In this document: piece by piece, positions 33,163-44,140 of the stretch
Position numbering within the stretch: position 1 is the stretch's first letter
Layout of the letters: the number at the start of each line of letters is the position of its first letter
Origin: Zhengitettix transpicula
Lineage: Eukaryota > Arthropoda > Insecta > Orthoptera > Tetrigidae
Direction of reading: 5' to 3'
DNA length: 64,000 nucleotides
Assembly: GCA_037074705.1 (NCBI GenBank)
Contig: CM073590.1
Location: 164,112,746-164,176,745, forward strand
Notes under the pieces: generated by a model
Told to the model about the DNA's origin: nothing
Database searches by the model: none
The model's input: the letters and a program-made list of their open reading frames with translations, nothing else
Translations under genes and position numbers: made by a program

Positions 33163-34424
33163 ACACTAGAAATTCGTAAACTTCATTCAGAAAAGTATAA
33201 ACTTGTACAATACCTTCCGATCTCCTCTCCTTCGACAGGATCAACCTTGGGTGGAATATTATTTTGAGTAATTATATAAATTGAAAATGAACTAATTCAT
33301 TCCTTAAAATATGTGTTATTGGGATATCATAAATCTGTAGTGATACATTTTATTAACATAATCAATATAAGTAAAAATTGGTTAATCTTTCGCAAACTTC
33401 GAAAAATATTTTTTTGGTACCCCCGTGATTTGGGTAACATAATTTAAAAAAAATAAAATTCAGATACCTTATATATTCCTTAATGTGTCACGTCGCATTC
33501 TTATACTGGACAGGAACATTATTAATTAATATTGCAACGTGGAAAATGTACAGTACAGAATTATGCAGGTAAAATAGTAATACTGAAGAACGTGTGGCGA
33601 TTAATCACGCGAAACCCTTGTAAGAAACATCTATTACTGAAAAATATAACACAGTAAAAGGTAAGGTATATATCGAAACTTCTAATCTTTGTAATGTTAG
33701 TGGTAGGTTTTTTGTACATTGTTGGAATATTAACAAACGTAAAGGTTAATTCCGTAATAATAAATAACGCAACACGTAAAAATCGAGAAAGTGAAAATAA
33801 TCGCTCTTGATACTGCTGAAGTTAAAAGCAAGTTCTCACAAAATTGCATTATAATTTATTTTACGAGTTAAGTACAACACTCGTAAATATTTTGTATCAA
33901 ACGTTAGGAGCAACATAGCCGGTCGAGTGAAAATAATTGTTGAAAACATAAATTGAAGTGATACTAGATTGTGAATAACGTTTGATGATAGAAAAAAACA
34001 GGGAAAAGTGTAAATGAAATAAAATAATGGCAATCTTTGTGCAATATCTGCAAAATTAACGGGAGCGGAGACTATTGTTAGATTACCAGAGTCTAAGCGA
34101 AAATATGAAAGAAGAATAGCGAACAATGTAAACTTTTTTCAAACAAAATTTAATTCATACACTGAATAAACAATAATAATAACAATAATAAATATCATGG
34201 GACAAAGTTTGAGGGGTTCTACAGCATACCACAACATACATTTTATGTATAGGAATGTATGGTCGAAAGTCACGCAATGAGCAACGAACGAGGTAAAAGG
34301 AAATAAGCTTGAAAAATAAAACATTGCGATAATGTAAACAAATAAAGGGTTTGCAATACATGCTCAAAATTGCGATTTCTTCTTATAAGGACATATAAAG
34401 GCCATCATTTACGACGCTCCAGTT
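33163..34424. other. Unannotated AT-rich spacer
   Basis: No gene or repeat recognised. Frames at 34126-33836 and 34324-34139 (minus) arise from AT-rich sequence. Confidence 0.4.
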
Positions 34425-34970
34425 TTTTTTGTGTTTTTCTGGTGTAGACAAGTATTGTATAGGGTAATCCACATAGTGGAAACTTATAGCATAGGAAAGG
34501 GATTTGAAAGGGGGATGCGAAAGGGTAGAGGAAGGTATCCAAGGGATAACTAGGGTCCCCGTACTATGGTTTAAGGATCCTACCCGGTAATTGGCCTAAA
34601 AGTGATGCAGGGAAAACCCTAGAAAAACCTGCATCAGGTAGGTCGGGCATTTGGTACTTGTCCCACGTCCTTCCGATGGCGGGAGAGGGGTTAACTGTGG
34701 GGTCGCAGCTATCCCTTCGCCCTGCTTTGACCAATTTAGGAGGCAGCTGGCCGACTATTCCAATAGGAAGAGCGGACAACTCTTTCCGTATGCCCAAGGT
34801 CTGCGACCCCGGAACATACACCTCTCAAAACAGGCCGACGTGCCTCGGTATATGGGAACCTTAGTTCAAAAAACCAGAGAGATGTGAAGGCATCCCGAAA
34901 GGTAGCCTCCGCCAGAGCTCTCTGTTAAGGTTCACCTGCGAGAGAATTCTCTCGCAGGCTTCCTTGAGGT
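34425..34970 (-). mobile_element. Family A retroelement, near full-length copy
   Basis: Runs on the minus strand from the hairpin (34935-34958) to a decayed T-rich end (34423-34438). The poly(A)-proximal 60 bp are altered compared with copies 1, 4 and 6. TCCAGTT occurs at 34418-34424 and 34971-34977, a possible decayed target-site duplication. GATGCAGGGAAAACCCTAGA is retained here and in the copy at 41711, but is shortened at 30266. Confidence 0.8.
34935..34958. repeat. 24-bp perfect palindrome (family A hairpin)
   Basis: CCTGCGAGAGAA joined to TTCTCTCGCAGG, a perfect palindrome at the 5' end of the element. It is the best preserved form of the family hairpin. Confidence 0.9.
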
Positions 34971-34977
34971 TCCAGTT

Positions 34978-36694
34978 GACTCAATTCAGGAACTTATTGA
35001 TCGATTATCCATTGGGATTGCAAGCGTGCGCGAAATGCCTGTCATCTTTGAAACTACTCGTCAGTTGCTCCTTCGACGCTACCAAGCATGTATTACTGTT
35101 GGTGGACGTAATTTTGAGTATTTATTGTAAACATTTCTGGAAGAAAGAACTTTGTGGTGATAGTACAAGGTGATTCCTGTACAATTATTCTTCCAGCGAG
35201 ATTAAGAAATCTTCCAAATTTGGTTGTATATTTAAACATTGTAATTATTTTTGTTACATACTTTCAATAAGCTTTTGTAAAATAAATTTTAAATCATCGC
35301 TAACATCAATAAGTTTGTTTAAATAAAATAAAATAAACCGCTTATAAAACAAATGATTAATTACTGACGTCCAACCCTGTTCAAGAATAAAATTATAATC
35401 AATCTCAATAATTTGTTAATACGTCAGTCTGCATTTGTGGCGAATCCAAGTAAATCCGCTTTACATGTTGCTTCAATATTGGGGCTTTTAAATTATAAAC
35501 CCAACTATACAATGTGGTGTCATAAAAGGATTATAATTTTGCATTTTGTTAATAAGATACTGTTTTCATATTTATTTAAAAGTAACTTAATAAGATCTAA
35601 AAAAAAGTGTAACGAAAAAATTAGGTTTCATAATAAAATAAATTGCTCTGTTGAGGTTTTTTATTTTTTATTTGTTGGTTTAAGGTATCGTAAACCTAAA
35701 AATTGCCAGAACCCGGGTCTTTTGAGTTGTATTTACTTTTAATCATAATATATCTATAAAATGCAAGTAGCTCTTGTAATGTCATTCTAACTAAATTGTT
35801 TAATGAATCGAATAAGTCTTCGATACCGTTCATTCCATTTCTTAATATGTATCGTTTTGAAGCGCAATCAATAATTTAGAATACTATTTGCAACACTTAC
35901 TATAAACGATATCATATATATACGTCTGTGATTACTTAAAGCACCAACCTGTTAGAATAAGTTTTAGACACTAAATTTTCTATAACTTTTTAAAGTTCAA
36001 AGCAATATTCTCGTTCTAAATATTTAATTATCTTTAAAGCGTGAATGACAGTTGATCTATAGTGAAGAATTAAAACGTCCTTACTTTTGACTTTAGTATT
36101 AGGACACAATTCTTATACTCTATTGAGAAGGAGGAATTGAAGGGCGTGGAACGAGACGAGTGATGAATTCTACATAAATTTAAACAATACCCGATTATTT
36201 CATTGAATAACATTTGCTTCCATCTGCCATATTTTTAACAGACGTATTTTAATATAAATCTAATTCTAAAACTTCGTTTATCGAAGTATAAGGAGTAGCT
36301 CAGTTGGTTTTAAATTTTTTACAATATTTTAACTGTTTTATCAATCTTGGGGCTTGTTAAATATATTAATACCGTTATATTAATACAAGGCTCCTTACTG
36401 CGTAGTTGAAAGTGATTCACCGGGTTTGTAAAAGTTGTTCCTGTTTGTTGTATTTATCAGAGTAAGTCGTGAATAATACTTCGAAAATACAACATTAGAG
36501 ATTCTATTTACGTCTGTTTCTATATATATATATATATATATATTGTAATTTAGTGAATTCGATTTGGTTATTGGTTTTGTCTGTTTTTGGTATTTGGTAT
36601 TGTTGGATCTACAAGAGTGAAGGAAGTTGTTTTTAAACACTAATACAGTAATTAACTCCTTCAGGATATTTAACCACCGATTTGTTCTATTTGT
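34978..36694. other. Unannotated spacer with (TA)n tract
   Basis: No gene was recognised. A plus-strand frame of 109 codons (35413-35742) is Lys-, Asn- and Phe-rich, as expected from AT-rich DNA. A (TA)n run lies at 36521-36543. Confidence 0.4.
36521..36543. repeat. (TA)n microsatellite
   Basis: About eleven TA units, followed by TTGTAAT, the same start as family B, but no further family B sequence. Confidence 0.85.
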
Positions 36695-37614
36695 GACTAG
36701 CTGAGTGCTCGGCGTTGCCCGTGTCTTATTTATATAAACCCGAAAAAGAATTTAATTCTATATTAATCTTTAGTCAAGAAGACACAACCTAAATCTAACT
36801 ATTCCTAGTTCCGAACACAATTTCGACCAATAGTGCTTTAATTGAACAGCTAAAAAATACATTGAATTTTATTGCATCAATCTCAACAAACATACCTCCG
36901 AATTTCTTTACCAATACATAAATATACTGCATTAATTTAATAGCTATAAGATATATAGAATTTAATTGCAGAATAGCAACAAACATACCATCGTTATTCT
37001 TTAGAAATATAATTCTCCGCGAACAAATAATTGTCAGTAAGTCTTCAGACAGTACTTCTTGAGTATTGCAGGATATAATTGTCCATCAGTATTCGCACAT
37101 TACGAAGGATTGAAGTGATCAAATTGATAGCTATATTCCAAATGTAAAGAAATGGTGGCCATATTGCACTCACTAAATTAACTAACATTTTCCGCAACGA
37201 TTGTAAAGTATTTTGTATTGTTTTTTATTATCACTCGATTGAGTATTACTGGATAGAATTATACTTTTATTCAATGAAAATATTTCTGCTTCATTTCATT
37301 ACGGAAAAATCGAACTATTTCCTTTGTTCGTCGCGTAGTAACGTCTCTCTCTGTCGCGTGATGTCATGATATATTGGCGCGCAGTAATTTATCACTTAAT
37401 GATCACTTTTTAAAATTATAATTCTTTTCACATTTATGCTAGTGGTTTGTCACCCCCACAGTACCGGTTCTCGATTTTGGCAGAATACGTATACCAATTT
37501 TTGTTGCATTCTGTCCACGCGATAAAATTTGTATAAAGAACAACGTAAATACATACATACATACATACATACATACAAATATACATCCTTTTTTTATTAT
37601 ATAGATAGATAGAT
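36695..37614 (+). mobile_element. Family E element, copy 2
   Basis: Starts GACTAGCTGAGTGCTCGGCG (36695) and ends in (ACAT)n followed by TTTTTATTATATAGATAG. It shares long blocks with 51085-51853, such as TTATATAAACCCGAAAAAG, TCTTTAGTCAAG, TTTTATTGCATCAATC, ACGTCTCTCT, TGGCGCGCAGTAATTTA and CACCCCCACAGTACCG. It is longer than copy 3 and has an extra, duplicated-looking TTTAATTGCAGAATAGCAAC segment. Non-coding; class uncertain. Confidence 0.8.
37549..37577. repeat. (ATAC)n microsatellite, 3' part of family E
   Basis: Seven tetranucleotide units. The equivalent array is at about 51801-51825 in copy 3. Confidence 0.9.
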
Positions 37615-38160
37615 TGAAAACTTTTTATTTTGCATCACTGTTACTGATTGAATTCTGCGTTTTAATTATAGTAATGGGAAGAGCCAGTTAATAATCGGAA
37701 GCGACAATCGGGGGACTGGGAGCGAAGATTCTTCTTGTCGAGTACGAGGAGACAAGCTGTCCCGCCAGTGTTCCTGATGAGCTGCGTAGATCTTGCCTAG
37801 TTCCTGCACGCCACTACAATTTTACAATAAATTATTAACTCCTGAACAGCATTGGAGATCATGTCTGCGTCCCCGTACGCAGTACAGAGAACATTAAAAT
37901 AAGAGATTGTGAATTTATTTATATGCAGTTTATAGTCAAACCAGAAGGTTTGTAGTGCGGTAAAGTTCAGACTGCAATTTCTGGAGACATTTACAACATC
38001 CCCATATAAGTCTCTGATGAAAAAGTGTTTCCATGTCTACCAATTGGGTTAGAACCTTCTACAATTTTGTTTGTGGTTAAAATCTTAATTTATAATAATT
38101 GTAATATTTGTATTTGTATTATTTAAAATATTGTGTTAAAAATGTTTTGTTTTGATTTAA
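37615..38160. other. Unannotated spacer
   Basis: No gene recognised. A short GC-richer patch at about 37680-37810 has no family match. Confidence 0.4.
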
Positions 38161-38173
38161 TTAATTTTAAATA

Positions 38174-38423
38174 GCCGGCCTGCTGTGGTGTAGTGGCCAG
38201 GGTCGTTGCCTCGCATCACAGAGGTCCCGGGTTCGAATCCGGGCATGGGCGTGGATGTTAGTGGTCGTCCTGGTCACGAAAACTGAGGTTAAGGCTGTGG
38301 GAGAATCGACACTCTGACAAGGTGTCACCCCTAATCCAGAATGTGTCATGTAAGATGACAGTCTGGCAGCCGTCTCGGTAGGCCAAGGCTCTTCATGAGC
38401 TGTCGAGCCAAGGAGTTATTTAG
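38174..38423 (+). mobile_element. tRNA-derived SINE with target-site duplications
   Basis: The head carries pol III promoter boxes: box A TGTGGTGTAGTGG (38184-38196) and box B GGTTCGAATCC (38230-38240), the latter a perfect match to the tRNA consensus. The T-arm stem CCCGG...CCGGG is intact. A tRNA-unrelated body follows, with a hairpin-forming tail (GGCTCTTCATGAGCTGT). TTAATTTTAAATA (38161-38173) and TTAAATTTAAATA (38424-38436) flank it with one mismatch in 13. The 250-bp length is typical of SINEs. The 60-codon minus frame inside is incidental. It depends on a LINE for movement; the partner is not evident here. Confidence 0.9.
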
Positions 38424-38436
38424 TTAAATTTAAATA

Positions 38437-40202
38437 ATTTGACAATATATCTATATAAATCAGTGAATTGTATACTTAAAGAATAATTAATCGCAGCCTA
38501 ATTGAATTACAGGAGTAACACTTGAATTTTCATTGGCAGTGGTGTGAATTTGAAAGTTCGCAGAAAATTGCAAGTAGTTACTTTTTAGTTTGAAGAGAAA
38601 AATCCAGCGAGCCATACGGGTTTAATTAAACAGTACGGAGCGCGGTGAGAAATTAAAGACAAAAACATTTAGGTCTAGGAAGTAAATGCTCAAAGCAACC
38701 ATCGGCAGAGATTGTTTGCAATAGTTGGCTTCCTTTCAACTAAAATATGCTAACTATTGTATACGACTAATAAAACCGTTTGTAAATATCAATAATAAGA
38801 AAAATAGCCGAATACAGATATACGTACCTCCGATCATAGTTCCGTTAACATGTATTTTTTTGACTGCGGAAATTCGCAGACGTCCGCGAATTTATGAATA
38901 CTAATTTTCTAAAATGTTTTTTTTCTGGTATATACGTGGTGAGCGTGAAAATGTAAATTTCAAATAAAACCGTTGTCTACGTATAACAGAATTCAAACCT
39001 CACAGTCAGATTAGTATACGATAAATCTAGGAAGACATTTAAATTTCAGAACTGAAATTACGAATTGAGGATGAAATATCAAATGTTTAATACTATATAG
39101 CAAATTAAAGACAAATTTTAAATAATATTTTATTTTTTAGAACAGACGTCTGATTGATAAATTTATGCTCTTGTGTATTTGGGTGATAGCATACAAGGTA
39201 AAATTCCCTACGTAGGAAATTCATACCGTAACGGACTGTCACATATGTCAATGAAAATTTTTTGTGAAAACGGAATCCAGAATTTAATTTACCTAATTAA
39301 TGAATTATTATTTAATAGATAACAAAATAATTTACAACCAAGTAAATTTTGCATGTAAGTTTAATTTAATTCATTTTAATATTATTATTAACTGACAAAC
39401 TCTTTCCATTAACTTTCCAATTTTAAGTAAAGTTTAAGAAAATTTGTTTGAGAAAATACTTTCCCTTTGGAGTTAAATCTTGGGACCTTCTTACAAGTTG
39501 TTTCGTAAGCAATCCCAGCACAAGTATGGTTGGTGCCATGTTTCACAAACATTTCCAGAAAGTAAGTTTGAAATGAAAATCTGCAACGGTTTCGTGAAGG
39601 AAACCCTTGAGGACTAAAGTTAAACAAAACAGTGAGTAGTGTAGAATTTTTTTTCCAAGAAGTCTTTCTGAATTTAACTTCAGGCCGTTATCCAAACAGT
39701 TCATACCAGTTTATTAAACTGTGTTCTTGAAAATACATCATATCATTAATAAATGGGTGAAATATTAACGAAAACGATACTATGATTAAAGGGAAACAGA
39801 AAACTATTTTTATATTTATATTACGTTGTAAATAACAAGTTTTATTAACGACGTTTTACTCTCATATTACCTTGTTTATTCAATACATATTTTCATTATT
39901 TGTGAGTTTTAACAATTATCTTTCAAGATAAACCCGTACATTTATATATATTATGTAACTAATTCACACTGCACTGCAAAAACAATTTTTTTCGATCCGA
40001 CACCATTCCTAGTGATTCTTATGTATGAAAATATATATGTATAAAATATATAATAAAGTATCTTCAACGGGTGCTAGTAGAAGCTTTTCGTACCAACTTT
40101 CACCAGTAAACTGCCAAAACGTTCGCATTCCACTTTTCTGAAAATCTCTCGAAACGGTGATGTCTTAATGAAGCCGTTGCTAGAGTTTATATAAAATTCC
40201 TC
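38437..40202. other. Unannotated spacer with a solo family C end
   Basis: About 38789-38817 reads AATAATAAG...AATAGCCGAATACAGA, the terminal block of family C without its body. The rest is AT-rich with no recognisable features. Confidence 0.4.
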
Positions 40203-40427
40203 CTAAATTTTCAGAGAAAAAGTCCAGGTGCGAACGCAGGAAATGCACATTGAGAGACATGTTACACCGCAACGCCTTGTACTCTGACAGCAATTCCTCG
40301 ACATGGTCGACATAATAATCACTTTTGTTAAAGAACTTAGACTTTTTCGGTGTAAATTGTTGATAAATTTTTCACGGTTCATCATCAGGTTCAGATTTAT
40401 AGATACACGCGCTTTTTCTGGGGACAT
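40203..40427 (-). other. Divergent family D-like segment with ORF
   Basis: The minus-strand frame contains REKFINNLHRKSLSSL. A similar peptide, RENFIQQLHRENLRSL, is read from family D copy 1 (28560-28490, minus). Conservation at the peptide level could mean that an older coding or structured sequence underlies family D. Neither peptide matches a protein family I know. Confidence 0.3.
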
Positions 40428-41429
40428 TCTCCACTGTTGTCTTCAGGTTAATCTAACTTCATAGAATTAATCAACAATCACGTTTGTTGTTTCCCAATAA
40501 GTTTTCACACACGCAATAGTTTTCCTTTTTAATTAGGGTGTTCTATAAACGTCGAATCGTGGAAAAGTTGTTTAATCTAGGGGCCCAGGAATAGTCCTTC
40601 CTTGATTTTATTCTCACTAAAAAGAGGGAATTAAATTTTCAAAAACTGTAAGTTACTTCACAAACTGTTTGATCGATCCTAGTTTGACGTGCAACTGCGG
40701 TAAATGTCATGAATGACATTTTTATGATCAGATATTTCTCGACGAAGTCAGATCCGTACGATGTAATGCTTCTATCGGTTTCGGCTGCCCCTTAGGACTT
40801 AGGACGAACCAGTATTTTAACGCCTGACTACGGGCCTGTGAGTAGAGGAACAACTTTTAAGTTAGCCAAAACTTTTCAATTATAATCAGGATTACTGTTA
40901 TTATCAACGATTCGGTTGATGTTTTCATACGTCTCCTTCACATTCGCCGGGACAGTTGGCAACTCTTTCGCATTGGCCAACAGAACAACTTTCTAGCTTA
41001 TTTTCCAGAAGTCTGTAAACAGTCTTCATTTGTGTATCACATGGCATATTTAGTTTTATCATCAATGCATTTGAATTAGGGTAGAACACTAAGTCTTGAT
41101 CTTCAGAAAAAAGTAATTTCGAGGTTGACTGTCTGATCCTATATTTTACGAAAAGTGACTGCCATCGTAATGTAGAAAAGCTCTTTGGTAGAAGTCGATG
41201 ACAGTGAACGTCATAGAAACGTCGCGCATACATCTTTTCACTCGGTTAGAAGCCCAAGAAGATTTTTTTTAAAATTACAATTTAACGTCGCATTAACCTT
41301 TTGGTCATTAGCGACTTACATCTGTTAAGTTCTACATTTGTATAACATAAGAAGATTTTATTCATACCATTTTTTTAAACAAAGAAATACTCCATTTCTT
41401 AATATTATATATGTCTGTACATTATGTGG

Positions 41430-41430
<1 letters not shown>
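40428..41430. other. Unannotated spacer with a 102-codon frame
   Basis: A minus-strand frame (41233-40925) ends in a Cys-containing stretch (SCSVGQCERVANCPGECEGD). No domain was recognised and no splice-site context stands out. It may be chance or an unrecognised exon. Confidence 0.25.

Positions 41431-41469
<39 letters not shown>
41431..41469. repeat. (TA)n microsatellite abutting family B
   Basis: The longest TA run in the window. Family B copy 3 begins at its right edge, so it is the likely insertion target. Confidence 0.9.
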
Positions 41470-41472
<3 letters not shown>

Positions 41473-42802
41473 AATACTAATTAGGGGCCATTAGTTATTT
41501 GATAATTGGAAATTTATAGTGGATTGTTATCGGGACGAATATCGTAGGCGACAATACATGGGCATGCTTTGTTGGCAACAAGCGTTTCTAAAAACCGCAG
41601 TCGGACGGCGGACACAGTCGCGGGCAAATATCCATCCAGAAAGGTCGCAGTTTTTAAATTGAACAAAAAGTATTCGGACCGTTATTCATCCAATAAAGTT
41701 AATAGAAAGTTTTTTTTAGGGCAACAGGCTACATGAGGGTGATCCACTTTGGGCAACTCCCCTTTAATAGCATAGGAAGGGATTTGAAAGGGGGGATACG
41801 GAAGGGTGGACGAAGGTAGCCAAGGGTTACTAGGGCCCCCGGGCTATAGTTTAGGGATCCAACCCGGCATTCGCCTAAAGAAATGCAGGGAAAACCCTAG
41901 GAAAACCTGCATCAGGTAGGTCGGGCATTGGGTACTTGTCCCACGCCCTTCCGATAGCGGGAGAGGAGTTAGCTGTGGGGACGCAGCATTCCCTTCTCCG
42001 TGCCTCGGCCAGTTTAGGAGGCAGCTGGCCGACTATTCCAATGGGATTAGCAAACAACTCTTACCGTAAGCCCAAGGTCTGCGACCCCGAACATACACCT
42101 CTCAAAAACAGGCCGAGGTGCCTCGGCTTGTGGGAACCTTTCAAAAACAAGAAAGTAATGCCGCAGTAAAATTTCAATAAGTAAAGAGACGGTCACTAAT
42201 TTCACCGTGAGAAAGTTGGTAACAATATGACTGACATGATCGGAAGAGTAGCAGTTTCCAGTTGAGAGATACCAAAGTTTCGACAGTGTTCTGTAATCAA
42301 TTTAAATTCTGTGAATTCATGGCCTGTTTAATGTGAACAGTGACGTGCATCTGAACCCAAACTTAAGCCTGGTACGAACAAAGATATTGTAAGTAGAAGG
42401 AAATTTAATAAAGTTTTGTAAACGCTAACTAAAGATAGAATCGTCAAAGGATTGTAAAAGGAATTGTATTGTTTAATTTAAATGTAAAGGTTGGTTCTTT
42501 ATTTAGAAAGCCCAAATAGACGACCCTGAGTTGAGAGTTGATAAAATCTATAAAATAGCAAAACTTCAAATGTAAATATTCACGTCAAGAAAGTTGTAAT
42601 TTATATATTAATAATTAATTGTCTTGTAAAGTTCAAAAGAATTTGGTAAATTATTTGAAATCCTTCTCGTTTAAATTTTAAATAAATAAAATTAATTCAT
42701 GAATCAACCATTTAATTGTTTTAATATTGTTTATTCATTACTATTGGCGTCATTAACGTATTACCAACCAATTAAAATTTTAATCCTGTTTATTTATTAC
42801 AT
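41468..42802 (+). mobile_element. Family B element, copy 3, interrupted by family A
   Basis: Starts ATTGTAATACTAATTAGGGG at the (TA)n edge. After the nested family A copy (41711-42149) it continues with TAATAAAGTTTTGTAAACGC, AAGATAGA and GACCCTGAGTTGAGAG, blocks found in the other copies. The right end is put at about 42802 by similarity of CCTGTTTATTTATTACAT to copy 1's end, and is uncertain. Without the insertion it would be about 900 bp. Confidence 0.6.
41711..42149 (-). mobile_element. Family A, 5'-truncated copy nested in family B
   Basis: On the minus strand it ends in poly(A) (T residues 41710-41717). It is truncated at the hairpin side just after the GGTTCCCAC block, so it lacks the hairpin. 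AGAAAGT occurs at both borders (41704-41710 and 42150-42156), a possible 7-bp target-site duplication. It lies inside family B and so inserted later. Its sequence is close to copy 4. Confidence 0.85.
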
Positions 42803-43954
42803 TTTGGTTTCACCAACGTTAGTCGTAGAGCGGCTGACTTACCGGAATGAAAAATTTAGCCTCACCACGCAGTACCACATAGATTGGAAAAAATCAAATT
42901 TTCAAGGGCCTAAGCACACATTCTCAGTACAGAACACTTATGTGTCGAATATTCTAAATGTATACCAACGAAATCTACATTCCGAGAATACCAAGTGGAA
43001 GTATTTAAAGAATTATATTTTTATTAAACGCGATTTACGTTATAAGCTATTTTAGACACTTCAAAATTAATTTCATTTTATTCGCATTATTTCAATACCA
43101 GTATAACATATATAAAATAAAATATTTTGATTTTTTACTTCCTAATTGTATTTAGTATTGTCATTAGGATACCAATATGCAATTATAAATTGAAAATCAG
43201 CTGTGTCAATATATATATATATATATATAAACAATGTTACAGAAAATTACTATGTTGTATTAAATCCATGGTTTATGAGATAGAAGTATAAATTTTTTAT
43301 GCAAATCTTGTTTCTATAAATGATTTCTTAGTTAATTTTCAAACATTTTCTACCATGGTCTTCCATAGAATTTTAAGATAATCGTTATTATTTTCATTAA
43401 TTATACAGTGACCTTAATATGATAACACAAAGTGTTTTTATCGTTTCTAAAGTTAAGAGCTCTTACGCTGTAACGGAGATCAATTATTCGTTGAACTAAA
43501 GCGTTCTACTCGAATGTATAAGCGCCTTACCAAATCACACACACACACTCACCTACTGCTAATGAATTTAGTATGTCTGGCGAAGTTCGTTTTCCCCTCT
43601 CTGAAGGTTTTTCCACACAATCGGTTTAACATGAAACAAGGACGACTTATGGTTTTAGAGTGGACGACGGAACGTTTTCACCTCACGGATGGCCAACGTG
43701 TAATTGTAGTAGGATACCGAGAATCGATTTTGGATTAAGCGTTGACTTGAAGGCTTCACATATTTGCATGTCTAAAATATGTTTTTGTACGTAAATATAT
43801 AATACCAGTCGTGAATATTTAATGAATGGAGTTTTTAATCTTCATAAAACTTTAATTATAATCACCTGACATTTTAATTTTGTAATAAATAATTAAAGTG
43901 ACCATATTTAAGATAATATTTTATAAATAAGTTGATAAAAATATAACTAAAGAA
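42803..43954. other. Unannotated AT-rich spacer
   Basis: Includes a (TA)n run at 43209-43229. Frames at 42699-43055 and 43514-43738 have no recognisable motif. Confidence 0.4.
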
Positions 43955-44140
43955 TGTTTCGCCCATAATTTAGGAATTCATTCAGGTGTGCATTGGAGTT
44001 AGAGTTTTATAAATAATTTGTACCCACTACTAAGTTATTTATAAATAAAAAGGTATTATATAAAAATAATGAATAAATTTCAAAGACATGTACTTCAAAT
44101 TAGACCTAATGAAGTCGTAAATCAAGGGCGATACGTTATG
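43955..44140. repeat. Degenerate family H modules in inverted pair
   Basis: On the minus strand, CACCTGAATGAATTCC...GGGCGAAACATTC lies at about 44000-43955. On the plus strand, GACCTAATGAAGTCG...GGGCGATACGTTA lies at about 44105-44140. Each keeps the order of a CTGAnGA-like core, a loop and a GAAAC-like core, but with substitutions. The opposed arrangement parallels 21680-21813. Confidence 0.35.

Noticed and set aside
36521..36550. (TA)n followed by TTGTAAT as a fifth family B copy
   Set aside because: Only the seven-base start matches; none of the internal family B blocks follow.
38174..38245. Functional tRNA gene
   Set aside because: Box B is perfect, but no complete cloverleaf with acceptor stem could be built, and the sequence continues as a SINE with target-site duplications.
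38167..38349. 60-codon minus-strand ORF
   Set aside because: Entirely within the tRNA-derived SINE; such frames are by-products of its GC-rich sequence.
38869..38893. AAATTCGC...GCGAATTT inverted repeat as an element end
   Set aside because: Short, single occurrence, no flanking duplication.
40687..40725. Short palindrome AATGTCATGAATGACATT as an operator or element end
   Set aside because: An 8-bp inverted repeat is expected by chance in 64 kb, and nothing nearby supports a function.
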